A stretch of DNA of 45,632 nucleotides from Cytobacillus massiliigabonensis (GCF_900199725.1 NZ_LT904904.1:1657335-1702966); one strand, 5' to 3'; shown: positions 26,873-36,602, counted from the first letter of the stretch. The notes: generated by a model from the sequence alone, not told the origin. A program made the numbers and translations.

Positions 26873-27349
26873 TTGGAAGAAATAAATAAGGTTGTTGTGT
26901 TTCAAGTTGGCAATGAGGAATACGCCATTCCCATTCATTTTGTTATGTCAATTGAAAAAGTAGAAGGGATCACACCAATCCCTCATTTACCTAATTATGT
27001 AAATGGGATTACGAAAGTAAGAGACGAGCTCATTCCGGTCGTTGACTTTGAGAGAATTCTTTATAACCGTTCATTTAAGGCAACTGAATCGACAAAAATG
27101 ATCGTTTTACAGACAGAAATGCTGTCAATTGGCGTGATTGTTTCAGATGCAAAGGAAATCATTGATATTCCATCTGATAAATTAAAGCAGCTAGGCCTTC
27201 TTGCTTATCAAAAGACAACATATTTCACAGGGGTTGCAAACCTGGATTCACGAGTGATTACAATGATCGATCCATCTATTCTCGTTCAATCTCTAGACGG
27301 GATTAGAGAGATTCAGGAGTTTATGAAGACGCAAAAGGAAACGACATAA
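26873..27349 (+). CDS. CheW-domain chemotaxis coupling protein (orphan)
   Basis: A single CheW domain fills the 158 residues: KVVVFQVGNEEYAIPIHFVM, then the core PHLPNYVNGITKVRDELIPVVDF and the closing TGVANLDSRVITMIDPSIL. There is no receiver domain, so it is not CheV. It would link chemoreceptors to CheA or act as a decoy. It stands away from other chemotaxis genes, between yqjE and the polymerase IV gene, in a place where B. subtilis has none. The TTG start follows GGAGGGG, and a very strong hairpin ends the transcript. It is probably a second CheW paralogue. Whether the main chemotaxis locus has another CheW cannot be seen here. Confidence 0.88.
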   Translation: MEEINKVVVFQVGNEEYAIPIHFVMSIEKVEGITPIPHLPNYVNGITKVRDELIPVVDFERILYNRSFKATESTKMIVLQTEMLSIGVIVSDAKEIIDIPSDKLKQLGLLAYQKTTYFTGVANLDSRVITMIDPSILVQSLDGIREIQEFMKTQKETT

Positions 27350-27388
27350 AGAAAACAGAGGATTCGTGAATCCTCTGTTTTCTTTATG
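27345..27388. terminator. Long perfect-stem terminator after cheW
   Basis: The 20-bp arms 27345-27364 and 27369-27388 are perfect complements (CATAAAGAAAACAGAGGATT and its reverse complement) around a CGTG loop. The stem overlaps the cheW stop codon. The stem's own A and T tracts give the U run. Confidence 0.9.
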
Positions 27389-27443
27389 TTAAGATGATAA
27401 ATTTGTTAAAATAGTAGAAGAATATGAACAAGGAAGTGCCGGC

Positions 27444-28730
27444 ATGAAACAAATGTATCCGAAAAATGGGCGAGTTATTTTGCATGTTGATATGAATAGT
27501 TTTTATGCGTCGGTTGAGATGGCCTATGATCCTTCTTTAAAGGGAAAACCATTAGCGATTGCAGGTAATCCTAAGGAACGGCGGGGAATTATTGTTACGT
27601 GCAGCTATGAGGCTAGAAAGTTCGGTGTAAGAACAACGATGCCTCTTTGGGAGGCAAAAAAGCTTTGCCCGCAGCTGATTGTGAAAAAGCCTAATTTTGA
27701 TCGATACCGAGCTGCTTCCATTGGGATGTTTGAAATATTAAATCAGTATTCGTCATTAGTTGAGCCCGTTTCTATTGATGAAGGCTATGTGGACATAACG
27801 GAAAGCTATGAATTTGGAGCCCCGCTTGAAATTGCTGAAACGATACAAAATCAGATTCAGAGACAGCTTGATTTACCGTGCAGCATTGGAGTTGCACCGA
27901 ATAAATTTCTAGCTAAGATGGCTTCTGATATGAAAAAGCCAATGGGGATTACCGTTCTTCGAAAAAGGGATGTGCCAGCTGTATTATGGCCTCTCGATGT
28001 GGAAGAAATGCACGGGGTTGGGAAGAAAACTGGAGAAAAATTACGGACCATACATATAAAAACGATTGGTGATCTTGCAAAAGCAAATGATGTTCAATTG
28101 AAATCTGTTTTAGGAATCAATGGTCCGAGATTAAAGGAGAGGGCGAATGGAAATGACCGAAGACCTGTTGACCCTGATTCTGCTTCCGAATTCAAAAGCA
28201 TTGGCAATTCAACCACCTTGCCACGTGATGTCTCTAATCAGCAGGAGCTCCTGCATGTATTGGAAAAGCTTGCTGGAACTGTGGCAGTTAGATTGAAAAG
28301 AAAAAAGGTTCTTGCATCCTCATTAGGGATAACGATTCGTTTCAAAGATCGAAAAACAATTACGAGAAGCAGGAAGCTCCAAAATCCAATTCAGAAGGAA
28401 GGCGAGCTATTCCAGATCGCTAAACAGCTTTTTCTAAAGCATTGGAGCGGTGATTCCGTTCGTTTGCTTGGTATTACTGGAATGGATTTAGTTGAATATA
28501 ACGAGGCAGTCAAACAGCTAGACCTCTTTAGCTATGAAAAAGAGGCAAAAAAAGAGCCTTTGTTTGAAACATTGGCGCTCCTTCGTGAAAAATTCGGATC
28601 CCAAATTATTGATCGGGCAGTGATGATGCCGGAGATCAAAACCGAGCAGCGAAATATTGGAGCAGAAACGAGCTTTAATAAGGATTTTTTGCAGGATTTC
28701 TCACACGGGAAGGCAAAAAAAGAGAAATAG
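27444..28730 (+). CDS. dinB: DNA polymerase IV (Y family, YqjH)
   Basis: This translesion polymerase has 428 residues. The palm carries HVDMNSFYASVE (first catalytic aspartate D16) and SIDEGYVDIT (acidic pair near 111), with the finger motif CSYEARKFGVRTTMPLWEA between them. HhH repeats (EEMHGVGKKTGEKLRTI, VLGINGPRLKERANG) and the little-finger domain follow. A beta-clamp binding motif QLDLF lies near residue 358. AGGAAG precedes the ATG. It corresponds to B. subtilis yqjH/polY1. No LexA (SOS) box was evident directly upstream. Confidence 0.95.
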   Translation: MKQMYPKNGRVILHVDMNSFYASVEMAYDPSLKGKPLAIAGNPKERRGIIVTCSYEARKFGVRTTMPLWEAKKLCPQLIVKKPNFDRYRAASIGMFEILNQYSSLVEPVSIDEGYVDITESYEFGAPLEIAETIQNQIQRQLDLPCSIGVAPNKFLAKMASDMKKPMGITVLRKRDVPAVLWPLDVEEMHGVGKKTGEKLRTIHIKTIGDLAKANDVQLKSVLGINGPRLKERANGNDRRPVDPDSASEFKSIGNSTTLPRDVSNQQELLHVLEKLAGTVAVRLKRKKVLASSLGITIRFKDRKTITRSRKLQNPIQKEGELFQIAKQLFLKHWSGDSVRLLGITGMDLVEYNEAVKQLDLFSYEKEAKKEPLFETLALLREKFGSQIIDRAVMMPEIKTEQRNIGAETSFNKDFLQDFSHGKAKKEK

Positions 28731-28817
28731 AAGGCAATGATTGCATAAATAAATGAATCTTGCTACAGTATAAAGGATTCTTTGCATGAAGATAGGCTTT
28801 AGAAGGGATGTTGAAGG

Positions 28818-30227
28818 ATGGAAAAAACACAAATTGGTATTATCGGCTTAGCGGTTATGGGAAAAAACCTTGCCATGAATATTGAGAGCAGAGGGTATTC
28901 CGTTTCTGTCTACAATCGATCACGAGAAAAGACAGATGAGATGCTGAAGGAGACAAACGGAAAAAATATAAAAGGTACATATTCCATTGAAGAGTTTGTG
29001 ACTTCGATTGAAAAGCCGAGAAAGATTATGTTAATGGTGAAAGCGGGCGCTCCTACGGATGCGACCATTGAGCAATTAAAACCTCTCCTCGAAAAGGGAG
29101 ATATCTTAATAGATGGCGGCAATACGTTATTTACAGATACACAGCGACGCAATAAAGAGTTAAGTGAATTAGGCTTCCATTTTATCGGTACAGGCGTATC
29201 CGGGGGAGAAGAAGGAGCATTACATGGTCCTTCCCTTATGCCAGGTGGACAAAAGGAGGCGTATGAGCTTGTAGCTCCAATTTTTAAAGATATAGCTGCA
29301 AAGGTGAATGGGGAACCTTGTACAACCTATATCGGACCAGATGGTGCAGGGCATTATGTGAAAATGGTGCATAATGGGATTGAATATGGAGACATGCAGC
29401 TGATTGCAGAATCCTATTTCCTTTTAAAACATGTTCTTGGTCTTAGTGCAGATGAGCTTCATGACGTATTCGCAGAATGGAATAAAGGGGAGCTTGATAG
29501 TTATTTAATCGAGATTACTGCAGATATTTTTGCGAAAAAGGATGATGAGACAGGTGAGCCGCTTGTCGATCACATTCTTGATACAGCTGGTCAAAAAGGG
29601 ACAGGGAAATGGACGAGCCAAAGTGCATTAGATATGGGCGTGCCCCTTCCGATTATTACGGAATCTGTGTTTGCCCGCTATATTTCTGCGATGAAGGCTG
29701 AGCGTGTCCAGGCAAGCAAGGTACTTAGCGGACCTAATAAACAAGCTTTTTCAGGAGATAAAAAAGCTTTCATTGAGTCTGTCCGCAAAGCTCTTTACAT
29801 GAGCAAAATTTGTTCATATGCGCAGGGATTTGCCCAAATGAGAGCGGCATCAGAGGAATATAATTGGGATTTACGCTATGGCGATATTGCGATGATTTTC
29901 CGTGGCGGCTGTATTATCCGTGCACAATTCCTGCAAAAGATTAAGGATGCCTATGATCGGGAGGCAGGCTTGAAAAATTTACTGCTTGACCCTTATTTCA
30001 AAGAAATTGTTGAAAGCTATCAGGGGGCACTGCGTGAAATCATTGGTGTGGCTGTTCAAAATGGCATTCCTGTGCCATGCTTATCAGCAGCTATTTCATA
30101 TTATGATAGCTACCGGACAGAAACCTTGCCAGCCAATCTCATTCAGGCACAGCGTGATTATTTCGGCGCCCACACATATGAGCGCATTGATAAAGAAGGC
30201 GTTTTCCATACAGAATGGATGAAATAA
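28818..30227 (+). CDS. gndA: 6-phosphogluconate dehydrogenase, decarboxylating (YqjI)
   Basis: This enzyme oxidises 6-phosphogluconate to ribulose 5-phosphate and CO2, the second dehydrogenase of the pentose phosphate route (zwf is 3 kb away). The 469 residues show the coenzyme motif [12 protein letters not shown] followed by NRS, which favours NADP, then [21 protein letters not shown], the catalytic lysine in [19 protein letters not shown] and the C-terminal [18 protein letters not shown] end (here [14 protein letters not shown]). GAAGG precedes the ATG. A good terminator follows. Confidence 0.96.
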   Translation: MEKTQIGIIGLAVMGKNLAMNIESRGYSVSVYNRSREKTDEMLKETNGKNIKGTYSIEEFVTSIEKPRKIMLMVKAGAPTDATIEQLKPLLEKGDILIDGGNTLFTDTQRRNKELSELGFHFIGTGVSGGEEGALHGPSLMPGGQKEAYELVAPIFKDIAAKVNGEPCTTYIGPDGAGHYVKMVHNGIEYGDMQLIAESYFLLKHVLGLSADELHDVFAEWNKGELDSYLIEITADIFAKKDDETGEPLVDHILDTAGQKGTGKWTSQSALDMGVPLPIITESVFARYISAMKAERVQASKVLSGPNKQAFSGDKKAFIESVRKALYMSKICSYAQGFAQMRAASEEYNWDLRYGDIAMIFRGGCIIRAQFLQKIKDAYDREAGLKNLLLDPYFKEIVESYQGALREIIGVAVQNGIPVPCLSAAISYYDSYRTETLPANLIQAQRDYFGAHTYERIDKEGVFHTEWMK

Positions 30228-30242
30228 AAAATAAGAGCAATT

Positions 30243-30278
30243 CAGCAGTGTTCCATTGGAATACTGCTGTTTTTTTTT
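30243..30278 (+). terminator. Rho-independent terminator after gndA
   Basis: CAGCAGT-G-TTCC (30243-30254) pairs with GGAA-T-ACTGCTG (30258-30269) with one internal mismatch, followed by nine T. Confidence 0.9.
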
Positions 30279-30758
30279 GAAAAATTCGTTCCTAAAGCAA
30301 AAAGGCAGCGACTATCCAAGTGGTTATTAGCAACTTAGAGTGGCCTAGGAAGACGGCATTCTCTCCTTTTGCAATCCAAAAGAACTAAGCAGTCTATCCC
30401 GATGAAATATGACTAAACTCCCGAGAATGAATAATTTGCACTAATAAATTTAATGTTTGTAATATAAAAAAGGTAAATCTATTCAATAAAATTTACAAAT
30501 TCAACTAAAAGGTGACTAAGGAACGAGTCGAGCGTAGTTCATTACTCTTATGAATTATTCTAGTTTCAAGACAATATCAGGAATATTGTAATAGTTTGGA
30601 TTTGATAATTTTCCTTGGGAATATTTGACCAATATTTGGATAGATGGTAATTAATAGTAAAGGGCAAATAAAGATGTTATCCCATCATGAACTTTACTTT
30701 AGCTTAACTATGTTAAATAGGAGAAAATTCCTAATTGCTATTTGAAAGGAGGGAGTTT
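30279..30758. other. 480-base AT-rich spacer between gndA and the VWA gene
   Basis: I see no convincing gene or structured RNA here. Two TTTG cores at 30435 and 30456 have the ~20-bp spacing of the phased arrays (TTTGCACTAATAA, TTTGTAATATAAA) and may be a decayed copy. TTGACC (about 30626) with TAATTA 17 bases later is a possible but weak promoter for the lipoprotein gene. Confidence 0.4.
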
Positions 30759-32153
30759 ATGTTTAGACTATTTACTCCTGCAGCTATTATATTTTTTTGC
30801 TTTATTTTTTTGGCTGGGTGCCAAGATAAAAAGGAAACGGTTGATAAAGTAAAAGAAAAAGAGGTTGTTAAGGTAGAGGAAGAGAAGCCTGCTTCCGAGG
30901 AAACGACAGCAGAGCCTGAAGAAGAAGTGTTTCATATTGACGTTCCTGAAATGCCCAGCAATCTTGAAGAAGTAGTTTCCTATCCCGTTGGATTATTCGC
31001 TTCCAAGGATACTAAGGTAAAAGATGAAGCGGTTCAAAAAGCGTTAGACGCAATCCCTCCTCTTTCAGAAACCGCTAATGAAGAGGAGCTATCTAATTTA
31101 TTGGCCTATGTATACTCTCTTTTCAAGATGGATTATGATGACCCAAAGGTTATTATTGATTCGTTAAGTATTGCGACATCACCAGAGTCAGAGGGAATAT
31201 CTGAAGAAGAGCGGACAGAGACATTCAATGTAGAAATCATTTTGGATGCTAGTGGAAGTATGAAGAAAACGATTGGCTCTAAGTCGATGATGGAAATTGC
31301 CAAGGAGGCTATCCAAGAATTTGCTTCAACCTTGCCTGAAGAGGCGAATGTTGGTTTGCGTGTTTATGGGCATAAAGGAACGGGTTCTGATGCGGATAAA
31401 GCCATGTCCTGTGCTGCAAATGAATTAGTCTACCCTATTCAGCCGTATAGTGACTCGGTACTGAAAGAGGCACTAGGAAAATTTAATCCTTCGGGCTGGA
31501 CACCGCTTGCCCAATCATTACTTGAAGCCCAGCAAGATTTAGATCCATTTAAAGGTGAAAACCATCGAAATATTATTTACTTAGTAAGTGATGGAGTGGA
31601 AACATGCGATGGCGATCCGATTGCCGCGGCAAAAAGCTTAAAGGCATCTGAGATTTCACCAGTTGTTAATATTATTGGATTTGATTTAGGCAGTAAAGAC
31701 GAGCAGCAATTAATGGACGTAGCAGAAGCAGCAGGTGGAACATACGTAAATGTTCGCAATCATGAGCAATTAAAAAGCCAATTTAATAAGGCTTCGGCTG
31801 ATGCAAGTAAATGGATGACGTGGTATCAGAAGGAAAAGTCTGCCACTTATGACTTAGCAATTAGTCAACAGTCGGCCATATATAAGCTGTCAAACTCATG
31901 GAAAAATAATATTTTCAAAGAGAAATATTTAGTTCAATTTTCACTGCAAAGCTTGCATACAAAGGGAAAAATTGAAAAAGAGCAGGAATTAAAAATGTAT
32001 AACATGGCCACAGAATTTTACAAGCAGCATTTTGAGTCAGTTGAAGAAATGAAGAATACGCTTATTGATGCAAGAGATGAAAATTTAGCCACATCTTTAA
32101 AAGAAATTAAAGAGCTTTATAACCAAAACGTTTCTCCAGGAAAAAAAGAGTAG
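30759..32153 (+). CDS. VWA-domain lipoprotein
   Basis: This 464-residue surface lipoprotein has a signal peptide ending in lipobox LAGC (Cys21), then a highly charged Lys/Glu linker (about 22-60), a short domain, and a von Willebrand factor A domain. The metal-ion site DASGSMK (DxSxS, about 163), a Thr in SGWTPLAQSL and a later Asp in YLVSDGVETCDGD complete the MIDAS. The C-terminal 110 residues are helical and Lys/Glu-rich with no family I know. It probably binds a protein partner outside the membrane in a metal-dependent way. ATG 30759 follows AAAGGAGGGAG. An upstream in-frame start at 30735 would spoil the signal peptide. It is absent from this place in B. subtilis. Confidence 0.88.
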   Translation: MFRLFTPAAIIFFCFIFLAGCQDKKETVDKVKEKEVVKVEEEKPASEETTAEPEEEVFHIDVPEMPSNLEEVVSYPVGLFASKDTKVKDEAVQKALDAIPPLSETANEEELSNLLAYVYSLFKMDYDDPKVIIDSLSIATSPESEGISEEERTETFNVEIILDASGSMKKTIGSKSMMEIAKEAIQEFASTLPEEANVGLRVYGHKGTGSDADKAMSCAANELVYPIQPYSDSVLKEALGKFNPSGWTPLAQSLLEAQQDLDPFKGENHRNIIYLVSDGVETCDGDPIAAAKSLKASEISPVVNIIGFDLGSKDEQQLMDVAEAAGGTYVNVRNHEQLKSQFNKASADASKWMTWYQKEKSATYDLAISQQSAIYKLSNSWKNNIFKEKYLVQFSLQSLHTKGKIEKEQELKMYNMATEFYKQHFESVEEMKNTLIDARDENLATSLKEIKELYNQNVSPGKKE

Positions 32154-32248
32154 AGGGAAAGTAGAAGACTTATCATATGTAATAGCATTTATTGGTTTAA
32201 AAATACTATTTTATTGTAGGGAAGTAAAGAACAAGAGTGTATTTATGA

Positions 32249-32300
32249 GAAAAACGGAAAGCGAAGTAAAGTCCTTTACAATGCTTTCCGTTTTATTTTT
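32249..32300 (+). terminator. Rho-independent terminator after the VWA gene
   Basis: AAAACGGAAAGC pairs with GCTTTCCGTTTT over about 12 bp. Inside the loop GTAAAG/CTTTAC forms a second helix, and TATTTTT follows. The rest of the 313-base gap (32301-32466) is AT-rich and shows no other clear feature. Confidence 0.85.
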
Positions 32301-32466
32301 GCATAACTTTGAAAAGGGCTTCTAGCAGGGATGTGTTTTCTGGAAGCTAGCCTAGTCTATCATTTAAAAAGGTATTTATACCTAGAAACTAAACTTAAGC
32401 CCAAACGTAAAAGATGATAAAGACAGGCAATTATTTGATTTGTTATTTAGGGGGTGAGTTGCTGGA

Positions 32467-33321
32467 TTGATCAACACAAAGCCTACAAAACTACATGAAA
32501 GAAATATCAAACAGTATAAAAAAATATTTGAAAAATGGGATATGTGGGATTTTGCCTATTTTGATGGCAAAGATTATTATTTTTTAACCTTATATGAGCA
32601 GGTCCTTAAAGGGATTACAGGCTATTTGATCCTAGACTGCAAAGGAAATATCGTTCCCATTGAACAGGCAAAAGCCCCAGCTCTTTCTTTAATTAGATTT
32701 AATACGATGATTCATGGGGCAATGAAGGAAATGGTTCCGCAAATGCGAAAAAATATGACTCCGTATAAAGAAGTAGTATCCTTGTTATCAAAAAATAAAA
32801 CAAATCTAGTTAGTAAGCATCCCAATTTAGAATCACCTGTTGAAAAGGTCATTCAATACACCACACATGCGTTAGGAAACGGTACGCGAATTGAGGAATT
32901 TATTAACAAATTAGGTCATTTGCAGCGCTTTGCTACGAGAGAACATGGATATTTTGATGATGAAATTCTAAAGGCCATGAAAGAAGAAAGTGTAAAGTAT
33001 AATGCCATGATGTATGAGTATGGTCTCAATGAATTTGATATGATGAATGATTACCAGCAAATCATCAATGTTTTAAGCGAGAGTTCTCCTGCTATTCCTT
33101 TTGCTGACCGTAAAAAAATAAATGAACTGTTGAAGGCAGCCATGCAATCAAATAATGGTTCGTTAAAAAGGACCATGCAGGAATTTAAGAACGGGTTTAA
33201 GGAAGTCAATATACATCTAAATCCAGCAAATTTAAAGCAATCGTTTGATGAAAAAATGACGAAAAGCGGATTGAAGGCATTTGAAGAAAAAATAGTCCCT
33301 ATCATTCGAAATCCATCATAG
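32467..33321 (+). CDS. Uncharacterised soluble protein, 284 residues
   Basis: I do not recognise this family. The protein has no signal peptide or membrane segment. The first ~90 residues are rich in aromatics (KWDMWDFAYFDGKDYYFLTLYE, split by charged residues) and have a beta-strand-like GYLILDCKGNIVPIEQA that looks like a small sensory or PepSY-like fold. The remainder is mainly helical and Lys/Glu-rich. The TTG start at 32467 follows AGGGGGTGAG. It lies downstream of the VWA lipoprotein with its own transcript limits (a terminator upstream, and a bidirectional terminator shared with zwf downstream). A joint function with the VWA protein is possible but not shown. Confidence 0.7.
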   Translation: MINTKPTKLHERNIKQYKKIFEKWDMWDFAYFDGKDYYFLTLYEQVLKGITGYLILDCKGNIVPIEQAKAPALSLIRFNTMIHGAMKEMVPQMRKNMTPYKEVVSLLSKNKTNLVSKHPNLESPVEKVIQYTTHALGNGTRIEEFINKLGHLQRFATREHGYFDDEILKAMKEESVKYNAMMYEYGLNEFDMMNDYQQIINVLSESSPAIPFADRKKINELLKAAMQSNNGSLKRTMQEFKNGFKEVNIHLNPANLKQSFDEKMTKSGLKAFEEKIVPIIRNPS

Positions 33322-33337
33322 TGCAGGGAAAGTACAT

Positions 33338-33388
33338 TTAAAAACAAGAATCCCTTTCATTCATTTGAAAAGGATTCTTGTTTTTTGT
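33338..33388. terminator. Bidirectional terminator between the 284-residue gene and zwf
   Basis: AAAACAAGAATCC (33341-33353) and GGATTCTTGTTTT (33372-33384) make a perfect 13-bp stem with an 18-base loop. A and T runs on both sides serve the convergent genes. Confidence 0.9.
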
Positions 33389-33389
33389 T

Positions 33390-34892
33390 TTAGCAATTAT
33401 CCACATTTAAATCGGTTACAGGCCACCAAAAGAATCCGTCTTTTTCTAATAATTCATCTGCTTCTCTTGGTCCCATCGTTCCGGATTCATAGTTCGGGAA
33501 GTTATCCGCTTTTTCCGTTTCCCAAACTTCAGATATTTTATCAACGAAGCTCCAGGAAAGAGCCACTTCATCCCAATGGGTAAAGTTGGTCGCATCTCCT
33601 CGCATGCAGTCAAATAAGAGCTTCTCATACGCCTCAGGCGTATTGATTCCATCAATTCCTTTATTGGCAAAGTTTAATTTTACTGGTGTGGCTTCGACAT
33701 TCTTCCCGCTCTTTTTTGCGTTCAAATAAAGTGAAATACCTTCACCCGGCTGAATGTGAATAACGAGCAAATTCGGGTTTAATGTTTGTTCTGATTGGTA
33801 GTACAAGTTCATAGGAATATCTTTAAATTGAATGACAATCTTTGTTGATTTTGTTTCCATTCTTTTTCCCGTACGAATATAGATTGGCACGCCGGCCCAC
33901 CGGAAATTATCAATTAACAGCTTGCCTGCTACGAATGTTTCTGTATTCGATGAGGGATCAACCATCGGCTCATCCCTGTATGCTGGCATATCTTCTCCAT
34001 CGATTTTTCCTTTGCCATATTGCCCGCGAACAAAATGCTCATTAACAGCCTCTCCCTCTAACGGACGCATTGCACGGAGAACCTTCACCTTCTCTGACCT
34101 GATTTCTTCCGTTGTAAGGCGAATCGGCGGTTCCATCGCGAGGAGAGCAACCATTTGCAGCATATGGTTTTGGACCATATCTCGTAGAGCGCCGCTTGTT
34201 TCATAGTAGCGGCCTCGCTCTTCTACTCCGAGTACTTCACTTGATGTAACCTGGATATTAGAAATATAACGATTATTCCATAATGGTTCAAATATTGCAT
34301 TGGCAAAACGAATCACTTCAATATTTTGTACCATTTCTTTTCCTAGGTAATGGTCAATTCGGTAAATTTCATTTTCAGAAAAAGCATTTCGTATTTGCTT
34401 ATTCAGCTGCTTCGCTGATTCTAAATCATGACCAAAAGGCTTTTCAATAACAAGCCGTTTAAAGCCTGTTACATCTGTCAGTCCATCTGCTTTTAAATGC
34501 TCAGCAATTGTCCCGAAAAATTCAGGAGCCATTGCTAAGTAAAAGATTCGATTGCCTTCTAATCCATAGTGACTGTCTAACTCAGATGCCATTTGCTTTA
34601 AGGATAGATAGGAGGTTGAATCTGTGACATCATGTGAATGATAATGGAAGTGAGAAACAAACTCATCAAGATTTCCGCTTATTTCAGTTGCAGTCTCAAT
34701 CGAATCTTTCACGCTTAACTGAAATTCTTCATTTGAGAGTGCACGTCTTGCCACGCCGACTACAGCAAATCGTTCAGACAGCTTTCCTTTTTGAAACAAT
34801 CGGTAAAGGGATGGGAATAATTTCCTCTTTGCTAAATCTCCTGTTGCGCCAAATATCATAATTAATGCAGTTGGTTTTTCATTATGTATCAC
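33390..34892 (-). CDS. zwf: Glucose-6-phosphate 1-dehydrogenase
   Basis: This enzyme oxidises glucose 6-phosphate to 6-phosphogluconolactone with NADP, the first step of the oxidative pentose phosphate pathway. Coenzyme motif IFGATGDLAKRKLFPSLY and the active-site RIDHYLGKE are both present. The start is taken as GTG 34892 (VIHNEKPTALIM), which follows AAGAGGTTC at 9 bases and gives 500 residues, close to the 489 of B. subtilis. A TTG at 34916 would put that ribosome site inside the gene. It faces gndA across the VWA and unknown genes, on the opposite strand. Confidence 0.94.
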   Translation of the reverse strand: MIHNEKPTALIMIFGATGDLAKRKLFPSLYRLFQKGKLSERFAVVGVARRALSNEEFQLSVKDSIETATEISGNLDEFVSHFHYHSHDVTDSTSYLSLKQMASELDSHYGLEGNRIFYLAMAPEFFGTIAEHLKADGLTDVTGFKRLVIEKPFGHDLESAKQLNKQIRNAFSENEIYRIDHYLGKEMVQNIEVIRFANAIFEPLWNNRYISNIQVTSSEVLGVEERGRYYETSGALRDMVQNHMLQMVALLAMEPPIRLTTEEIRSEKVKVLRAMRPLEGEAVNEHFVRGQYGKGKIDGEDMPAYRDEPMVDPSSNTETFVAGKLLIDNFRWAGVPIYIRTGKRMETKSTKIVIQFKDIPMNLYYQSEQTLNPNLLVIHIQPGEGISLYLNAKKSGKNVEATPVKLNFANKGIDGINTPEAYEKLLFDCMRGDATNFTHWDEVALSWSFVDKISEVWETEKADNFPNYESGTMGPREADELLEKDGFFWWPVTDLNVDNC

Positions 34893-35039
34893 GTTTCTTG
34901 AACCTCTTTTCAACAAGAATTCTTTAAAGGCGCTTTATTGCACCTACAATATTATTTAACAAAGCCAATTATAAAAGAATAAAGGAAGATTTTCATCATT
35001 TAAATGATGTTTTGCTTTTTTATTGATAAAGTCAGCACT

Positions 35040-35222
35040 TTCGCAAATAAAGATGAGGTATTGCAAAAATATCTGCAGTTTTGCAAATAAATAGGGTATT
35101 TGCAAATAAATATTAATTTTTGCAAATATATAATGTGATATTGCAAATAAACATGAAAATATGCAAATAAATTAAAGGTATTGCAAAAATACTTGTAGTT
35201 TTGCAAAAATTGAATTTCTCGC
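35040..35222. repeat. 20-bp phased TTTGCAAA array (array 3)
   Basis: GC cores at 35043, 35063, 35083, 35102, 35122, 35143, 35163, 35183 and 35203, with a last CGCAA at 35221, give ten units spaced 18-21 bp. Units are mostly TTGCAAATAAA or TTGCAAAAATA, but here the two types do not alternate strictly. The array lies in the divergent zwf-rnz gap (34893-35351). About 150 bases upstream of zwf and 130 upstream of rnz are left for promoters. Confidence 0.9.
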
Positions 35223-35351
35223 AACGATATTTTTAGTTTTTACGTCTGCTTATTTCCTATCCAAAATGTTTTTAGTCAGAGATAATATGGTATAGTAAGT
35301 ACATTCAATATAGCACGTATTCATTTTTTTAGCTTTAAAGGGGAGTTTTTG

Positions 35352-36284
35352 ATGGAAGTCTTTTTTTTAGGCACAGGGGCGGGAATGCCTGCAAAGGCGA
35401 GAAATGTTACTTCAATTGCATTGAAATTGCTAGAAGAACGAGGAGCAATCTGGATTTTTGACTGTGGAGAAGCAACCCAGCATCAAATATTACATACATC
35501 GATTAAGCCTCGAAGAATTGAAAAAATTTTTATTACTCATTTGCATGGCGATCATATTTATGGGCTTCCAGGTCTATTATCAAGCAGATCTTTCCAAGGA
35601 GGAGAATCAGAGGTTGTTTTGTATGGACCAAAGGGGATAAAGGAGTTTGTTGAAATCTCACTATCTGTTAGCCAGACCTATTTGAAATATCCGCTGAAAA
35701 TAGTCGAAATCGAGGAAGGAATTATTTTTGAGGATGAAGAATTTGCGGTAGAGGCAAAGCTTCTTGAACATGGCATTCCTTCGTATGGCTTTCGAGTAAT
35801 CGAAAAAGACAGACCGGGTACATTGCTTGCAGATAAGCTGATGGAAGAAGGAGTAAAGCCAGGACCTCTCTATAAAAAAATAAAAAATGGAGAGGCTGTC
35901 GTGCTTGAGAATGGAAATGTGATTGAGCCTGAAGCTTTTTTAGGGCCTGCACAAAAGGGAAGAATCGTTACAATCCTGGGGGATACGAGAATTTGCGAGA
36001 CAGCCATTCAATTAGCCAAGAATGCAGATTTACTTGTTCATGAAGCAACATTTTCGAATGGGGAAGAAAAGCTTGCATATGATTATTACCATTCAACAAC
36101 CGTTCAAGCTGCACAGGTTGCAAAAGAGGCAGGCGTGAAAAAGCTATGTTTAACTCATATTAGTTCAAGGTATGATCGTGGTGACTGGAATCGGCTTGAA
36201 GAAGAGGCAAGAATGATTTTTGAGAATACAGTTATTTCAGAGGATTTTAAAGAAATCTTTTTGCCAATTTGTAAAGTAAATTGA
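35352..36284 (+). CDS. rnz: Ribonuclease Z (tRNase Z)
   Basis: This zinc phosphodiesterase removes 3' trailers from tRNA precursors, chiefly those without an encoded CCA. The 310 residues match B. subtilis RNase Z. Metal ligands are in [17 protein letters not shown], with others in ILGDTR, HEATF and LTHISSRY. The flexible arm for tRNA (about 150-185, [14 protein letters not shown]) is present. I choose ATG 35352 after AAAGGGGAG. A TTG directly before it is also possible. Confidence 0.96.
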   Translation: MEVFFLGTGAGMPAKARNVTSIALKLLEERGAIWIFDCGEATQHQILHTSIKPRRIEKIFITHLHGDHIYGLPGLLSSRSFQGGESEVVLYGPKGIKEFVEISLSVSQTYLKYPLKIVEIEEGIIFEDEEFAVEAKLLEHGIPSYGFRVIEKDRPGTLLADKLMEEGVKPGPLYKKIKNGEAVVLENGNVIEPEAFLGPAQKGRIVTILGDTRICETAIQLAKNADLLVHEATFSNGEEKLAYDYYHSTTVQAAQVAKEAGVKKLCLTHISSRYDRGDWNRLEEEARMIFENTVISEDFKEIFLPICKVN

Positions 36285-36361
36285 ATTTTTCCGATAATTT
36301 TATTGACTTGATCTAAAATGCATACTATAATCTCATTTAAACCTAAACATTATATTTATAA

Positions 36362-36602
36362 AGCTATGAAGAGTATTTATTAAGTCTTATCTCCCTGTTA
36401 TAGAGAGTCAGTGGCTGGTGAAAACTGATACAAAGGTAGGATGAATTTCAGCTTGGAGCTTTTTCTTGCTGTGTATGTTTATGCAGTAAGAACGGAAGAA
36501 TCCGTTAACATGTCAAGTGGAAAGTCACATGCTTTCAAAAAGGGTGGTACCGCGTGAATCACATCACGTCCCTTTTAGATCGCTGTGGCTTTTTTGTTTT
36601 TA
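36362..36602 (+). promoter_or_regulatory. T-box riboswitch, probable phenylalanine specifier
   Basis: The conserved T-box AGGGTGGTACCGCG (36541-36554) is followed by a terminator hairpin GCGTGA/TCACG-TCCC and T runs. Stem I has the AGAGAG and GGCTGGTGAAAA signals near 36400-36425. The specifier region GAATTTCAGCTTGGAG (from 36443) aligns, without gaps, with the GAACCTACCTTATGAG of the proI leader, whose CCT is proline. The matching codon here is TTT, or TTC one base on. Both mean Phe. The leader should therefore raise transporter expression when tRNA-Phe is uncharged. Confidence 0.85.

Noticed and set aside
28742..28785. Degenerate TTGC cores before gndA (28742, 28761, 28783)
   Set aside because: Spacing of 19 and 22 bp with cores TTGCAT/TTGCTA is too weak to separate from chance in AT-rich DNA.
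30435..30500. Further phased array between gndA and the VWA gene
   Set aside because: Only two degenerate cores about 21 bp apart. Later positions do not keep the phase, so it is at best a relic.
34893..34916. Upstream TTG start for zwf (adds LKRGSRN)
   Set aside because: The AAGAGGTTC ribosome site would fall inside the gene. GTG 34892 has correct spacing and a family-like N terminus.
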